From Acidovorax sp. (lineage in GTDB: Bacteria; Pseudomonadota; Gammaproteobacteria; Burkholderiales; Burkholderiaceae_C), in assembly GCF_027492855.1 (NCBI RefSeq), contig NZ_JAPUDY010000083.1, forward strand, positions 1 through 53,683: a stretch of DNA of 53,683 bases, written 5' to 3'. Within the stretch, counting starts at the first letter, position 1. Each line of letters begins with the position of its first letter. Of the stretch, positions 9,022 through 18,163 are shown one piece after another. The notes beneath the pieces were generated by a model, which worked only from the letters and a program-made list of their open reading frames with translations, was not told the origin of the DNA and did no database searches. The position numbers were made by a program, and so were the translations under genes.

Positions 9022-9078
9022 GGAGTCTCGCCCGATGTGACAAGGGGCCGCTGTCACAGTCAATATTAATAGCAGGGC

Positions 9079-9717
9079 TCACGGCGCCAACCGCTCCCGC
9101 ACCCATTCCCCCCCATCCAACCGATACCGCAACCGGTCATGCAGCCGGCTCTTGCGCCCTTGCCAAAACTCCCACTGGTCGGGCTTCAAGCGGTAGCCGC
9201 CCCAGTGTGGCGGGCGGGGCGGTTTCAGCAAAAACTGCGCGCCGTATTTGGCGGCATTGGTCACCAACACGCTGCGCCCCGGTATGACCTGGCTTTGCGG
9301 GCTGGCCCAGGCGCCGATGCGTGAGTCGAGCGGGCGGCTGTTGAAGTATTCGTCGCTCTCCGCGTCGCTGACCTTTTCCACCACGCCCTCGATACGCACC
9401 ACGCGCTCCAGCTCCACCCAGTGGAACTGCAAGGCTGCGTAGGGGTTGCCTGCAATCTGACGGCCCTTGCGGCTGTCGTAGTTGGTGAACCAGACGATGC
9501 CGCGCTCGTCGTAGCCCTTGATGAGCACGATGCGGGTGCTGGGGCGCAGGTCGCTGCCCACAGTGGCCAGGGTCATGGCGTTGGGCTCGGGCACTTGGGC
9601 GCTGATGGCTTCTTTGAGCCACTGGTCAAACTGCTGCTGGGGGGCGGCGTGTGAGGCGTCTTCGTTGAGTTCGGCGCGCTCGTAGCTCTTGCGAAGGTCG
9701 GCGATGGAGGTGGTCAT
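9079..9717 (-). CDS. pdxH: Pyridoxamine/pyridoxine 5'-phosphate oxidase
   Basis: 212 aa from ATG 9717 (a GTG two codons earlier is less likely), the normal length for PdxH. It oxidises pyridoxine or pyridoxamine 5'-phosphate to pyridoxal 5'-phosphate with FMN and O2. Visible family features are the N-terminal [12 protein letters not shown], the FMN-binding [19 protein letters not shown] strand pair, SRKGRQI, the [17 protein letters not shown] segment, the [11 protein letters not shown] helix, and the C-terminal dimerisation block with [13 protein letters not shown] and the final ERLAP. It is divergent from a TetR gene; the space between them holds a 51-bp palindrome. Confidence 0.96.
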   Translation of the reverse strand: MTTSIADLRKSYERAELNEDASHAAPQQQFDQWLKEAISAQVPEPNAMTLATVGSDLRPSTRIVLIKGYDERGIVWFTNYDSRKGRQIAGNPYAALQFHWVELERVVRIEGVVEKVSDAESDEYFNSRPLDSRIGAWASPQSQVIPGRSVLVTNAAKYGAQFLLKPPRPPHWGGYRLKPDQWEFWQGRKSRLHDRLRYRLDGGEWVRERLAP

Positions 9718-9744
9718 GGGCACGATTGTGCACGCCGGGGGCTG

Positions 9745-9795
9745 AGAACCTGTTCAATGTCTTTTTGGATCCAAAAAAGACATTGAACAGGTTCT
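9745..9795. repeat. 51-bp near-perfect palindrome centred on GGATCC
   Basis: The left arm, starting AGAACCTGTTCAATGTC at 9745, is mirrored by the right arm ending at 9795. The only asymmetry is five Ts against six As beside the central GGATCC. It lies between the divergent pdxH and TetR genes, 28 bases from the pdxH start. As RNA it would fold into a very stable hairpin with a T run, so it could act as a terminator, a REP-like repeat or a protein site. Confidence 0.85.
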
Positions 9796-9837
9796 TAGGG
9801 TCGGCATTGCTTCAAAAAGCCGCTTGAGTGGCATCAA

Positions 9838-9866
9838 TTGTTGTCGAATTGTTGTTCGCTTATAGT
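9838..9866 (+). promoter_or_regulatory. Probable TetR-gene promoter with duplicated AATTGTTGT operator boxes
   Basis: TTGTTG (9838-9843), a 17-base spacer and TATAGT (9861-9866) make a sigma70-like promoter 10 bases before the ATG. AATTGTTGT occurs twice (9836-9844 and 9847-9855), 11 bases apart. Its exact reverse complement ACAACAATT occurs at 10520-10528 in front of the iorAB-like pair. Confidence 0.55.
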
Positions 9867-9875
9867 GAAGGCGCC

Positions 9876-10448
9876 ATGAAACCCAAAGACGACGAGAAGC
9901 AGCGCGCCATTGCCCAGGCCACCTTTGACCTGGTGGCTCAAACGGGCCTGAGCGGCCTGACCATGGCCGAGATCGCGCGCACCGCTGGCATGGCTACGAG
10001 CACGCTGTATGTGTACTACCCGTCCAAGGACGAGCTCATCAGCCAGCTCTACCAGGATGCCAAGACGGTGACTGCTGCCCGCATCATGGAGGGCGTGGTG
10101 CCCGGCACGCCTTACCGGGCACGGGTGCGGCGCATTTGGGGCAACCTGTTGCGCCACCGGCTGGACCAATATGCCGAAGTAATTTTCCAGGAGCAGTACT
10201 ACAACTCGCCCTGGTTCACCGAGGGCAACCGCGAGTTTTCGACGCGCCTGATGGCAGGCTTTTTTGCGCTGATGGAAGAAGGCCAGCAGCAGGAGATCCT
10301 CAAGGCCGTGCCCATCCCGCTGCTCACGGCCAGCCTGGTGGGATCGGTGCGCGAAACCGGTAATTTGATCCGCACCAAGGTATTGCCTGATGAAGAGGCG
10401 GTGCACAAAATGGCGTTTGGGTTGTGCTGGGACGCACTCAAAGCCTAA
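9876..10448 (+). CDS. TetR/AcrR family regulator
   Basis: 190 aa from ATG 9876. The N-terminal helix-turn-helix (residues 10-55) reads IAQATFDLVAQTGLSGLTM, then IARTAGMATSTLYVYYPSKDEL, the textbook TetR pattern. The ligand domain (residues 65-190) is helical with many aromatics and is not assignable to a ligand. The gene precedes the molybdenum hydroxylase pair by 157 bases on the same strand. A 9-base box is shared between its own promoter and the hydroxylase leader, so it is a likely repressor of both. Inducer unknown; an N-heterocyclic or aldehyde substrate of the hydroxylase would be logical. Confidence 0.88.
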   Translation: MKPKDDEKQRAIAQATFDLVAQTGLSGLTMAEIARTAGMATSTLYVYYPSKDELISQLYQDAKTVTAARIMEGVVPGTPYRARVRRIWGNLLRHRLDQYAEVIFQEQYYNSPWFTEGNREFSTRLMAGFFALMEEGQQQEILKAVPIPLLTASLVGSVRETGNLIRTKVLPDEEAVHKMAFGLCWDALKA

Positions 10449-10605
10449 GGATGTTGAAAAAGTCGAACACGAGCACGAATTGCCAATTTCAGTTTTAATC
10501 GAATAAATATTCTCTTAAAACAACAATTCCTGCGGCGCCCCTGGCCGCAACTGCCTGCGCCGTCCTTTTCAGGCGCCGTCTTTCCTACAACAGGAGCTCC
10601 CCACG

Positions 10606-11067
10606 ATGCCCACCTTGAACATCAACGGCAAAGACACTGCGGTCGATGCCGACGAATCCACGCCCATCCTCTGGGCCTTGCGCGACACGCTGGGCATGAC
10701 CGGCACCAAGTTTGGCTGCGGCCAGGCCTTGTGCGGCGCCTGCACGGTGCACCTGAACGGTGCGCCGATTCGATCCTGCGTCACACCCATCTCGGCCGCT
10801 GCGGGCCAGAAGATCACCACCGTCGAAGCCATCACGTCCAGTGACAAAGTGGGCAAGGCCGTGCATGCCGCCTGGGTCAAACACGACGTAGCGCAGTGCG
10901 GCTACTGCCAAAGCGGCCAGATCATGAGCGCTACCGCGCTGCTCAAGGGCAAGAAGAAGCCGAGCGATGCCGATATCGACGCTGCCATGGCGGGCAATGT
11001 GTGTCGCTGCGGTACCTATGTGCGCATCCGCGCCGCCATTCACGACGCTGCCAAGACCCTGGCTTGA
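10606..11067 (+). CDS. iorA: 2Fe-2S subunit of xanthine-dehydrogenase family hydroxylase (IorA-like)
   Basis: 153 aa, the standard length of the small iron-sulfur subunit. The N-terminal ferredoxin cluster uses C38, C43 and C46 ([10 protein letters not shown]) plus a later Cys in IRSCVT. The C-terminal helical domain has the second cluster motifs CGYCQSGQ and CRCGTY. It passes electrons from the molybdenum subunit to an acceptor. A good ribosome site (AGGAG) precedes the ATG. The next gene starts 18 bases after this stop, so the pair is one operon. There is no FAD subunit, as expected for the two-component isoquinoline 1-oxidoreductase or aldehyde dehydrogenase type. Confidence 0.93.
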   Translation: MPTLNINGKDTAVDADESTPILWALRDTLGMTGTKFGCGQALCGACTVHLNGAPIRSCVTPISAAAGQKITTVEAITSSDKVGKAVHAAWVKHDVAQCGYCQSGQIMSATALLKGKKKPSDADIDAAMAGNVCRCGTYVRIRAAIHDAAKTLA

Positions 11068-11085
11068 TTGAAGAAGGAGAACACC

Positions 11086-13371
11086 ATGCACTTCGACACC
11101 CATGCCTTGCAAGCCGCCCGTGAAAACATGCCAAAAGGACTTCTGGCGCTTATGGATAAAGCGCAAGCAGCTACTAATTCAATAGCATTTGATGCTCCGA
11201 ATGGTGTGGCGCGCCGCACCTTCCTCAAGGTATCTGCAGCTTCGGGCTTTGCGCTGGGCGCGTTTCCGCTGGCGGCGGGGGCGCAGGGCGCCGCAGCAGC
11301 GGCTCCCGCTGGCCTGAAGCCGTTCGAGCAGCCATCGGCCTTCGTGCGCATCGACACCGATGGCACGGTCACCGTCACCATCAATCGGCTGGATTTTGGC
11401 CAGGGCGTGCAGACCGGCCTGCCCATGATCCTGTCCGAAGAGCTGGATGCCGACTGGAGCAAGGTGCGCAGCGTGCACGGCGACGCGAACCCGGCCTATG
11501 CAGACCCCATCCTGGGCTTGCAGATCACGGGCGGCTCCAATTCCATCAAAAACTCCTACACCCAATACCGCGAACTGGGCGCCCGCACCCGCGCCATGCT
11601 GGTGGCAGCCGCTGCGGCGCAGTGGGGCGTGGATGCCTCGGCGCTGCGCACCAGCAACGGCTTCGTCGTCGGCCCCGGTGGTAAGAAACTGGGCTATGGC
11701 CAGCTTGCCGAAGCGGCCATGAAGCAGCCCGTGCCCGAGAAGGTCACCCTTAAAGACCCCAAGCAATTTCGCATCATCGGCAAGCCCACCGGGCGGCTGG
11801 ACGCCAAAGCCAAGTCCAGCGGCCAGCAGGGCTACGGCATTGACGTGCGCTTGCCCGGCATGCTCACGGCCGTGGTGGCCCATCCACCAGTGTTTGGTGC
11901 CAAGCTGAAATCGCTGGACGACAGCGCCGCCAAGGCCATCAAGGGCGTAAAGGCCGTGCTGCGCGTGCCCACAGACCGGGGCGGCGAGGGCGTGGCTATC
12001 GTGGCCGACGGCTACTGGCCCGCCAAGCAGGGGCGCGATGCACTCAAGGCGGAATGGGATACGGGCGCGGTTGGCAAGGCCGACAGCACCCAGATGCTCG
12101 CCCAGTACCGCGAGCTGGCCGCCAAACCCGGCAATGTGGCGATGCAGGCCGACATGGCGCCGCTGGCAGGGGCCGCGCACAAGATCAGTGCCGAGTTCAC
12201 GTTCCCGTACCTGGCGCATGCACCCATGGAGCCGCTCAACTGCACGGTGAAACTCGATGGAGACAAGGCCGAGCTCTGGATGGGTACCCAGATGGCGGCC
12301 TTGGACGGCATGGCCGCTGCACGCGTGCTGGGCCTCTCGCCGCAGAACGTGAAGGTCAACACGCAGATGGCCGGCGGCGGCTTTGGCCGCCGCGGTATTC
12401 CCACCAGCGACTACGTGGTGGAGGCCTGCGGCGTGGCCAAGGCCGCGCGCGCGGCAGGCATCACCGCCCCCGTGCGCATGCTCTGGAGCCGCGAGGACGA
12501 CGTCAAGGGCGGCTACTACCGCCCCATGCACGTGCACCGCGCCGAGATCGGGTTCGATGCACAGGGCAAGATCCTGGCGTGGGACCATGTCATCGTGGGC
12601 CAGTCCATCACCAAGGGCTCGCCGTTCGAGGCTTTCATGATCAAAGACGGGGTGGATGCCACGGCCATCGAAGGCATGAAGGAGCCCTACGACGTGCCCA
12701 TGAAGCTGTCGGTGCACCACCCCGATGTGAACGTGCCCGTGCTCTGGTGGCGCAGTGTGGGCTCCACCCACACGGCCTACGTCATGGAAACGCTGATCGA
12801 CGAAGTCGCCCGCACCACCAAGCAAGACCCCGTGGCCTACCGCATGGGCCTGATGGGCGACAAGCACCCGCGCCACAAGGCCGCACTGCAACTGGCCGTG
12901 GCGCAATCGGGCTATGGCAAGAAGAAGCTCGCCCCCGGCCGCGCCTGGGGCGTGGCGGTGCACGAATCCTTTCAGTCGGTCGTGGCCTATGTGGTCGAGG
13001 CCTCGGTGAGCAAAGACGGCACGCCCAAGCTGTACAACATTACGGCAGGCGTGCACTGCAACCTGGCGGTCAACCCCAAAAGCGTGGAAGCGCAAGTGCA
13101 GGGCGGGGCGCTGATGGGCCTGTCGATGTGCCTGCCCGGCGCGGCCATCACGCTCAAGGATGGCGTGGTGGAGCAAAGCAATTTCGGCGATTTCGTCGTG
13201 CCGCGCATCACCGACATGCCTTCCCAGGTGGCCGTGCACATTGTGCCCAGTGCCGACCCGCCCACGGGCATGGGCGAGCCTGGCTTGCCGCCACTGGCAC
13301 CGGCGTTTGCCAATGCAATAGCGCGGCTGACGGGGAAGGCGCCGAGGGATCTGCCGTTTAAGCTGGGATGA
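11086..13371 (+). CDS. iorB: Molybdopterin subunit of xanthine-dehydrogenase family, IorB-like, Tat-exported
   Basis: 761 aa from ATG 11086, placed by AAGGAG 7 bases upstream. A twin-arginine signal ([17 protein letters not shown]) starts unusually late, at about residue 42. The preceding extension is partly encoded by a palindromic element (copy B), giving residues around [16 protein letters not shown]. The rest is a full IorB-like subunit: [18 protein letters not shown], a GGGFGRR molybdopterin loop, PMEPLNCTV, and the C-terminal [17 protein letters not shown], whose glutamate is the family's catalytic base. It should hydroxylate an N-heteroaromatic ring or oxidise an aldehyde, in the periplasm. 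GTG 11206 would give a normal-length Tat signal but has no ribosome site. Confidence 0.92.
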   Translation: MHFDTHALQAARENMPKGLLALMDKAQAATNSIAFDAPNGVARRTFLKVSAASGFALGAFPLAAGAQGAAAAAPAGLKPFEQPSAFVRIDTDGTVTVTINRLDFGQGVQTGLPMILSEELDADWSKVRSVHGDANPAYADPILGLQITGGSNSIKNSYTQYRELGARTRAMLVAAAAAQWGVDASALRTSNGFVVGPGGKKLGYGQLAEAAMKQPVPEKVTLKDPKQFRIIGKPTGRLDAKAKSSGQQGYGIDVRLPGMLTAVVAHPPVFGAKLKSLDDSAAKAIKGVKAVLRVPTDRGGEGVAIVADGYWPAKQGRDALKAEWDTGAVGKADSTQMLAQYRELAAKPGNVAMQADMAPLAGAAHKISAEFTFPYLAHAPMEPLNCTVKLDGDKAELWMGTQMAALDGMAAARVLGLSPQNVKVNTQMAGGGFGRRGIPTSDYVVEACGVAKAARAAGITAPVRMLWSREDDVKGGYYRPMHVHRAEIGFDAQGKILAWDHVIVGQSITKGSPFEAFMIKDGVDATAIEGMKEPYDVPMKLSVHHPDVNVPVLWWRSVGSTHTAYVMETLIDEVARTTKQDPVAYRMGLMGDKHPRHKAALQLAVAQSGYGKKKLAPGRAWGVAVHESFQSVVAYVVEASVSKDGTPKLYNITAGVHCNLAVNPKSVEAQVQGGALMGLSMCLPGAAITLKDGVVEQSNFGDFVVPRITDMPSQVAVHIVPSADPPTGMGEPGLPPLAPAFANAIARLTGKAPRDLPFKLG
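11143..11190 (+). repeat. Dispersed palindromic element, copy B, inside iorB
   Basis: CTGGCGCT arm, 26 nt to AGCTAC, then the ATAGCA second arm. It is translated in frame as [15 protein letters not shown], upstream of the Tat motif of IorB. Confidence 0.8.
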
Positions 13372-13389
13372 TGGCGTGAACGTGGACAT

Positions 13390-13412
13390 ACCGGGCCTGG
13401 GGGCGGCCCGGT
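13390..13412 (+). terminator. Hairpin after iorB
   Basis: ACCGGGCC (13390-13397) pairs perfectly with GGCCCGGT (13405-13412) across a 7-base loop, 19 bases after the iorB stop. There is no T run, so termination would be weak or of another kind. Confidence 0.45.
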
Positions 13413-13484
13413 GTGTTCGCAAGCCGCACGGACTGGTTTCGTTGCGACTTTTGTCAGGCCACTTTTAATCAACAAGGGAACAAG

Positions 13485-13868
13485 ATGGCAGACGACAACA
13501 CACTGACCGGCCTTGTGGATGCCTACTGCAATGTTTGGTGTGAGCCCGATCCAGCGCTTCGGCGCCAGCAATTGGCAGCGATATGGGCATCGAACGCCAC
13601 TTACACAGACCCAACGGTTCATGCTGCCTGCGGCGACGAGCTCCTTGCGCACATCACAAAAGTGCTGGCTCGACGTCCAGGATCCAAAGTAAGAAGAACG
13701 AGCAACGTGGACGAGCATCACGGATGTGTTCGTTTTGCTTGGCATGTCGTTCAATCCGATGGGACGTCGCTGCCTGAGGGAATCGATTTCTTGGAGGTTA
13801 ATGCCAAAGGCGAGATCCAGCGGGTCATTGGATTCTTCGGCCCATTAACGAGGTCGGCAGATCCATGA
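13485..13868 (+). CDS. SnoaL/NTF2-like fold protein
   Basis: 127 aa from ATG 13485 with AAGGGA upstream; the frame is open to 13413, but that part has no protein character. The cone-shaped NTF2-like fold is suggested by LVDAYCNVWCEPDPALRRQQLAAIW, followed by ATYTDPTVHAACGDELLAHI, then strand motifs CVRFAWHVVQSDG and EGIDFLEVNAKGEIQRVIGFF. Such proteins are small cyclases, isomerases or ligand binders; no catalytic pair can be assigned. It stands alone between the iorAB-like pair and a convergent oxidase gene. Confidence 0.75.
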   Translation: MADDNTLTGLVDAYCNVWCEPDPALRRQQLAAIWASNATYTDPTVHAACGDELLAHITKVLARRPGSKVRRTSNVDEHHGCVRFAWHVVQSDGTSLPEGIDFLEVNAKGEIQRVIGFFGPLTRSADP

Positions 13869-13897
13869 GCGACTCAGCCAATGCCGCAGGTCTCTGT

Positions 13898-15184
13898 TTA
13901 GCTCTGCAAGGGGTACGCAGCGCAGGGCACTGACGGGGCAGCGAGCGCCCAGGGCGCTTGCTTGTCCAGCAGATGCCCAGGCCCCAGGTCTGCACAGGCA
14001 TTAGCGCCCAACATGGCGAGGTTGCGGTCCACTTCGGCGCGCAGCAGGTCGATGGCGGCGGCGACACCGGCCTCGCCGTCCACCGCCGCTGCATAGTTGA
14101 AGGGGCGGCCCACAAACACGGCTTGTGCGCCCAACGCCAGGGCCTTCACCACGTCGGTGCCGCGGCGGATGCCGCCGTCCAGCATCACCACCATGGCGCC
14201 ACCGGCTTGCTCAGCAATCGCGGGCAGCACCCGCAGCGGCGCCACGGCACCGTCGAGTTGGCGGCCGCCGTGGTTGCTGACGATGATGCCATCTACGCCA
14301 TGCTGGCGCGCCAAGGCCGCATCGAGCGGGCTCAGGATGCCCTTGACCACCAGGGGCCCGCGCCACAGGCGTCGAATGCGGGCGATGTGGCTCCAGTCAA
14401 AGTGGTCGCGCTCGGCAAAGTCGCGCTGCACGCGCGATGAAAGAATGGGCGCGCCCCGCTCGGCAAACGAGTTTTCGAAATGTGGCATGCCATGGCTCGC
14501 CAGTGTGCGCAGCAGTGTGCCCACCAGCCAGCGCGGGCGCACCAGGCCGTCCCACGCCAGGCGCAGGCCGGGGCGTAGCGGGGTAGAGAAGCCCGCGCGG
14601 ATGTTGTTCTCTCGGTTGCCTGCCACGGGGATGTCCACCGTCACCACCAGGGTCTCCACACCCGCCTCCGCCACACGCTGCAGCAGTGCGTCGATGCGCT
14701 CGGGCGTGCCGGGCAGGTAGGCCTGAAACCAGGTGCCGGGGGCTGCGTCCATCACTTCCTCCAGACGAATCAGCGAGCTGCCGCTGAGCACCGCAGGAAC
14801 CCGCGCCGCCGCTGCGGCCCGCGCCAGCACCACATCGCCTCGGTAGGCCGACAGCGCCGCAATGCCCATGGGCGCGATGCCGAAGGGGCTGGCGTAGCGC
14901 CTGCCAAACAGCGTCACCCCTTGCTGGCGCTGCGCCACGTTGCACAGCACGCGTGGCACCAGGGCCAACTCGTCAAAGGCGTGCCGGTTGTCGGCCAGCG
15001 CGCGGTTGTCTTCAGCCGCACCAGCCACGTAGCCAAAGATGGGGCGCGGGAGCACGCGGCGGGCGGCGGCTTCGAAATCATCGAGCGAAAGCAGGTTGCG
15101 GGTGCGCCCACTGCGGTTTGCGCCGTTGAAGGCCTGCCAGGCGTTGATGGAGGAGTTGGGGAGAGTGGGGGAGGGGGTGGACAC
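13898..15184 (-). CDS. FMN-dependent alpha-hydroxy-acid oxidase/dehydrogenase
   Basis: 428 aa from GTG 15184, with GGAAG 8 bases upstream. It belongs to the lactate/mandelate/glycolate oxidase family. The substrate tyrosine motif FGYVAGAAEDN is near residue 50, ASPFGIAPMGIAAL lies at the FMN site, and FQAYLPG follows. The catalytic histidine-arginine motif is IIVSNHGGRQLDGA near residue 300, and the phosphate loop LDGGIRRGTDVVKALALGA near 335. It oxidises a 2-hydroxy acid to a 2-oxo acid; which one is unclear. A long insert around residues 200-250 (PRWLVGTLLRTLASHGMPHF) is typical of membrane-associated members. It is divergent from a LysR gene that probably controls it. Confidence 0.9.
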   Translation of the reverse strand: MSTPSPTLPNSSINAWQAFNGANRSGRTRNLLSLDDFEAAARRVLPRPIFGYVAGAAEDNRALADNRHAFDELALVPRVLCNVAQRQQGVTLFGRRYASPFGIAPMGIAALSAYRGDVVLARAAAAARVPAVLSGSSLIRLEEVMDAAPGTWFQAYLPGTPERIDALLQRVAEAGVETLVVTVDIPVAGNRENNIRAGFSTPLRPGLRLAWDGLVRPRWLVGTLLRTLASHGMPHFENSFAERGAPILSSRVQRDFAERDHFDWSHIARIRRLWRGPLVVKGILSPLDAALARQHGVDGIIVSNHGGRQLDGAVAPLRVLPAIAEQAGGAMVVMLDGGIRRGTDVVKALALGAQAVFVGRPFNYAAAVDGEAGVAAAIDLLRAEVDRNLAMLGANACADLGPGHLLDKQAPWALAAPSVPCAAYPLQS

Positions 15185-15250
15185 GGTGTGCTTCCAGTCT
15201 GAAGAAGAGAGAGTCGAAGGCAGTGTCTGGAATCCATAGAGATCAAGAAA

Positions 15251-15278
15251 GCGAATTTATTAATATCCAGTCATTCGC
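15251..15278. promoter_or_regulatory. Inverted repeat between oxidase and LysR genes
   Basis: GCGAAT (15251-15256) and ATTCGC (15273-15278) are perfect inverted arms 16 bases apart in the 114-base divergent spacer, flanking AT-rich DNA. This is a likely LysR binding site serving both promoters. Confidence 0.55.
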
Positions 15279-15298
15279 CAAATAGAAACAAATAAGCC

Positions 15299-16198
15299 AT
15301 GACTCTCAAACAGCTCGAAGCCTTCTACTGGGCAGCCACCTGCAGCAGCTTTGCCATGGCCGCCGAGCGTGTGCACTTGTCGGTGTCGTCTTTGTCCAAG
15401 CGCATTGCCGAGCTGGAGGCATCGCTGGGGCAGGTGCTGTTCGACCGGGGCGGGCACCGTGCGGCACTGACCGAGGCAGGCACGCGCCTGGTGCCGCTGG
15501 CTGGTGCGCTGCTGCAGCAGGCCGACCGCTTGCACCAGGAGATGGGCCACACCACCGGCCTGCGCGGCCTTTGCCGCCTGGGCGTGGGCGAGCTCACGGC
15601 CCTGACCTGGCTGCCGCGCTTGGTGGCAGCCATCGCCAGCGCGCACCCGGCGCTGGAGGTGAGCGTGCATGTGGATGTGGGTGCGGCCCTGGCCGAGCGG
15701 CTGGAAAAGGGCGAGCTGGATGTGGCCGTGATCGCAGGCCCTGCAAGCCGCGGCGCTCTGACCTCGGTGCCACTGGCGCAAGCCAGCTTCACCTGGTGCG
15801 CATGCCCTGATATCGCCGCAGGCTTGCCCTGCATGGATGCCGAGGCGCTGCAGTCCCATCCACTGGTGATGTTGCCGCAGGGTTCGGGCGTGATGCACAT
15901 TGTTGACAATTGGCTGCGGCTGGCTGGAGCGCACCCCGCGCGCCGTCTGGTCTGCAATCAATGGGGCGCCATCGTAGGTCTGCTGGCACATGGCAGTGGC
16001 ATTGGTCTGCTGCCCCAGGGCTGGGCGCAGGCCCTGTGCAGCCGTGGGGTGCTGCAGGAGTTGCCCAGCCCCGTGCCCCTGGGGCAGCTGGCCTACGGGC
16101 TGCATAGCCGACGCGATGACCTGCGGCCTTTGGTGGGGGCGCTGCGCGGGCTGGCCGTGGAGCAGGCGGATTTCACGGTGGCGAGCAGCGCTTTTTGA
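15299..16198 (+). CDS. LysR family transcriptional regulator
   Basis: 299 aa. Residues 1-60 are the winged helix-turn-helix ([26 protein letters not shown]). The helix-turn-helix ends with [17 protein letters not shown], and a typical periplasmic-binding-protein-like effector domain follows from about residue 90. It is divergent from the alpha-hydroxy-acid oxidase with a clear inverted repeat in the spacer, so I infer it activates the oxidase in response to a hydroxy acid and controls itself. Confidence 0.88.
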   Translation: MTLKQLEAFYWAATCSSFAMAAERVHLSVSSLSKRIAELEASLGQVLFDRGGHRAALTEAGTRLVPLAGALLQQADRLHQEMGHTTGLRGLCRLGVGELTALTWLPRLVAAIASAHPALEVSVHVDVGAALAERLEKGELDVAVIAGPASRGALTSVPLAQASFTWCACPDIAAGLPCMDAEALQSHPLVMLPQGSGVMHIVDNWLRLAGAHPARRLVCNQWGAIVGLLAHGSGIGLLPQGWAQALCSRGVLQELPSPVPLGQLAYGLHSRRDDLRPLVGALRGLAVEQADFTVASSAF

Positions 16199-16371
16199 CT
16201 GCGGTGGGTCGGATAGCGGGCCGAGGCCATGGCTTGGGATGTGACTCGAATCCTTGCGAATTACATCTGGTTACCGCTCTTGACGGGCATGAAGTGCTCA
16301 GCCACATTGAGATTGAAATCAACGGATTGTTGTTGAATTCACGTCATGTCTACCCCAAAGGTCAACACAAT

Positions 16372-18105
16372 ATGAACAAGCTCAAAATTTCAACCCGCTT
16401 GGCCTTGCTCATCGTCTTCATGGGCATGATTACCGTGGGTATCGGGTGGCTCGGCCTGCGCGCCGCATCGCTGTCCAACGAAGCACTCGACGTTACCTAC
16501 AACGACCGCATGGTGCCCGTGGGCGATCTTTCGCTCATTCAGCGTGGCGTCGTGACGAACCTGCTAGAAGCGTCGCTGGCTCTCTTGAATCCGCAGCCCG
16601 AATACATCGACAAGCAGGTGGCCCAGATCAACACCCGTTTGGGAGAACTTGATGTCCTCTGGAAAAAATACCGCTCCACGCAACTGACGGCTGAAGAGAC
16701 CAAGCTGGCTGAGCGCTTTGAGGCCACCCGCGCCAAGTTTCGTACGGAAGGGCTTGCTCCCATGATGCAGGCGCTGAAGGCCAAGGACATCGAGGGCGCC
16801 AAGAAGGTCGCTGAGAGCAAGGTGCTCCCGCTGTACACCCCGGTGATCAAGGACATCGATGCGCTGATCGCGTTCCAGTATGAGCTGACCAAGACGGACT
16901 TCCATGACTCTGTGGTGGTCTACAACACCAACCGCAATATCGCCGTGGCAGCCCTCGTCATCGCGGTGCTTGCCGCATCGCTGTTTGGCTGGGTGCTGAT
17001 CCGGGGTATCTCGCAGTCGCTGGGCCAGGCACTGAATCTGTCGCAGGCCGTGGCCAAGGGGGACCTGACCTTCCGTGTCGATGCCAGTGGCAAGGACGAA
17101 GTCTCCGCAGTGTTGAGAGCTCTTGCAGAGATGCAAGGGAACCTCATGCAGATCGTGTCGCGCGTGCGCCTGGGGGCGGATGCGGTGTCCACCGCCAGTG
17201 CCGAGATCGCCCAGGGCAACCACGATCTGTCCAGCCGCACCGAAAGCCAGGCCAGCTCGCTGGAAGAAACGGCGGCCAGCATGGAAGAACTCAGCTCCAC
17301 CGTGCGCCAAAACGCCGACAACGCCCAGGCGGGCAATCAGTTGGCCCAGAATGCCTCGGGTGTGGCCGTCCAGGGCGGTGAGGTGGTGTCGCAGGTGGTG
17401 GACACCATGAAGGGCATCAACGACAGCTCGCGCAAGATCGCGGACATCATCTCGGTGATCGATGGCATTGCGTTCCAGACCAACATCCTCGCGCTCAACG
17501 CCGCCGTGGAAGCGGCCCGCGCTGGCGAGCAAGGCCGGGGCTTTGCGGTGGTGGCAGGCGAGGTGCGCACCCTGGCACAGCGCAGCGCCGCAGCGGCCAA
17601 GGAGATCAAGGGGCTGATCACCGACAGCGTCAACCGGGTCGAGCAAGGGTCTGCGTTGGTGGACAAGGCGGGCGCCACCATGCAGGAGGTGGTCTCCAGC
17701 ATCCGCCGGGTGACCGACATCATGGCCGAGATCAGTGCCGCCAGCCGCGAGCAGAGCGAGGGCGTGGGCCAGATCGGCGAGGCGGTGCAGAACATGGACC
17801 ACGCCACGCAGCAGAACGCAGCGCTGGTCGAGCAGATGGCGGCCGCAGCGGGTAGCCTCAACAACCAGGCGGCGGACCTGGTGCAGACGGTCTCGGTTTT
17901 CAAGATCGACAGCCAGGCCACCAATGCGGGCGCGCCGTTCATCGCCAAAGCGCCTGTTGCGGCGCCACGCAAGCCCGTGGCCGCGCCGCAGGCGGCACGC
18001 AAGCCTGCCACCTTGTCACCGGCCACACTGGGCCATTCCGCACCACCCAAGGCCGCCACGGCGGCCAAGTCCAAGTCGGATGACGACGACTGGGCATCGT
18101 TTTGA
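16372..18105 (+). CDS. Methyl-accepting chemotaxis protein
   Basis: 577 aa from ATG 16372; upstream in-frame sequence back to 16195 has no start signal or protein character. First transmembrane helix at residues 9-29, a periplasmic four-helix-bundle sensor at 30-185, second helix at 187-208, HAMP to about 262, then a long cytoplasmic coiled coil. The highly conserved hairpin tip reads [20 protein letters not shown]. Adaptation helices carry paired Gln/Glu sites ([12 protein letters not shown]). A Pro/Ala-rich linker leads to a C-terminal DDWASF, which fits the xWxxF tether that binds CheR. The ligand is unknown. No che genes are nearby. Confidence 0.94.
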   Translation: MNKLKISTRLALLIVFMGMITVGIGWLGLRAASLSNEALDVTYNDRMVPVGDLSLIQRGVVTNLLEASLALLNPQPEYIDKQVAQINTRLGELDVLWKKYRSTQLTAEETKLAERFEATRAKFRTEGLAPMMQALKAKDIEGAKKVAESKVLPLYTPVIKDIDALIAFQYELTKTDFHDSVVVYNTNRNIAVAALVIAVLAASLFGWVLIRGISQSLGQALNLSQAVAKGDLTFRVDASGKDEVSAVLRALAEMQGNLMQIVSRVRLGADAVSTASAEIAQGNHDLSSRTESQASSLEETAASMEELSSTVRQNADNAQAGNQLAQNASGVAVQGGEVVSQVVDTMKGINDSSRKIADIISVIDGIAFQTNILALNAAVEAARAGEQGRGFAVVAGEVRTLAQRSAAAAKEIKGLITDSVNRVEQGSALVDKAGATMQEVVSSIRRVTDIMAEISAASREQSEGVGQIGEAVQNMDHATQQNAALVEQMAAAAGSLNNQAADLVQTVSVFKIDSQATNAGAPFIAKAPVAAPRKPVAAPQAARKPATLSPATLGHSAPPKAATAAKSKSDDDDWASF

Positions 18106-18121
18106 GCCTGTCTGTGTGAAC

Positions 18122-18162
18122 GGCGCCGGCCGATAAGCAAGGCCGGGCGCCCTTTCCTTTTT
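18122..18162 (+). terminator. Rho-independent terminator of the chemoreceptor gene
   Basis: GGCGCCGGCC (18122-18131) pairs with GGCCGGGCGCC (18141-18151), followed by a T-rich tract to 18162. It also lies at the end of the convergent LysR gene. Confidence 0.8.
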
Positions 18163-18163
18163 A

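Noticed and set aside
11179-13422. Minus-strand open frame of 747 codons opposite iorB
   Set aside because: Antisense shadow; the plus-strand protein has full catalytic motifs and a ribosome site.
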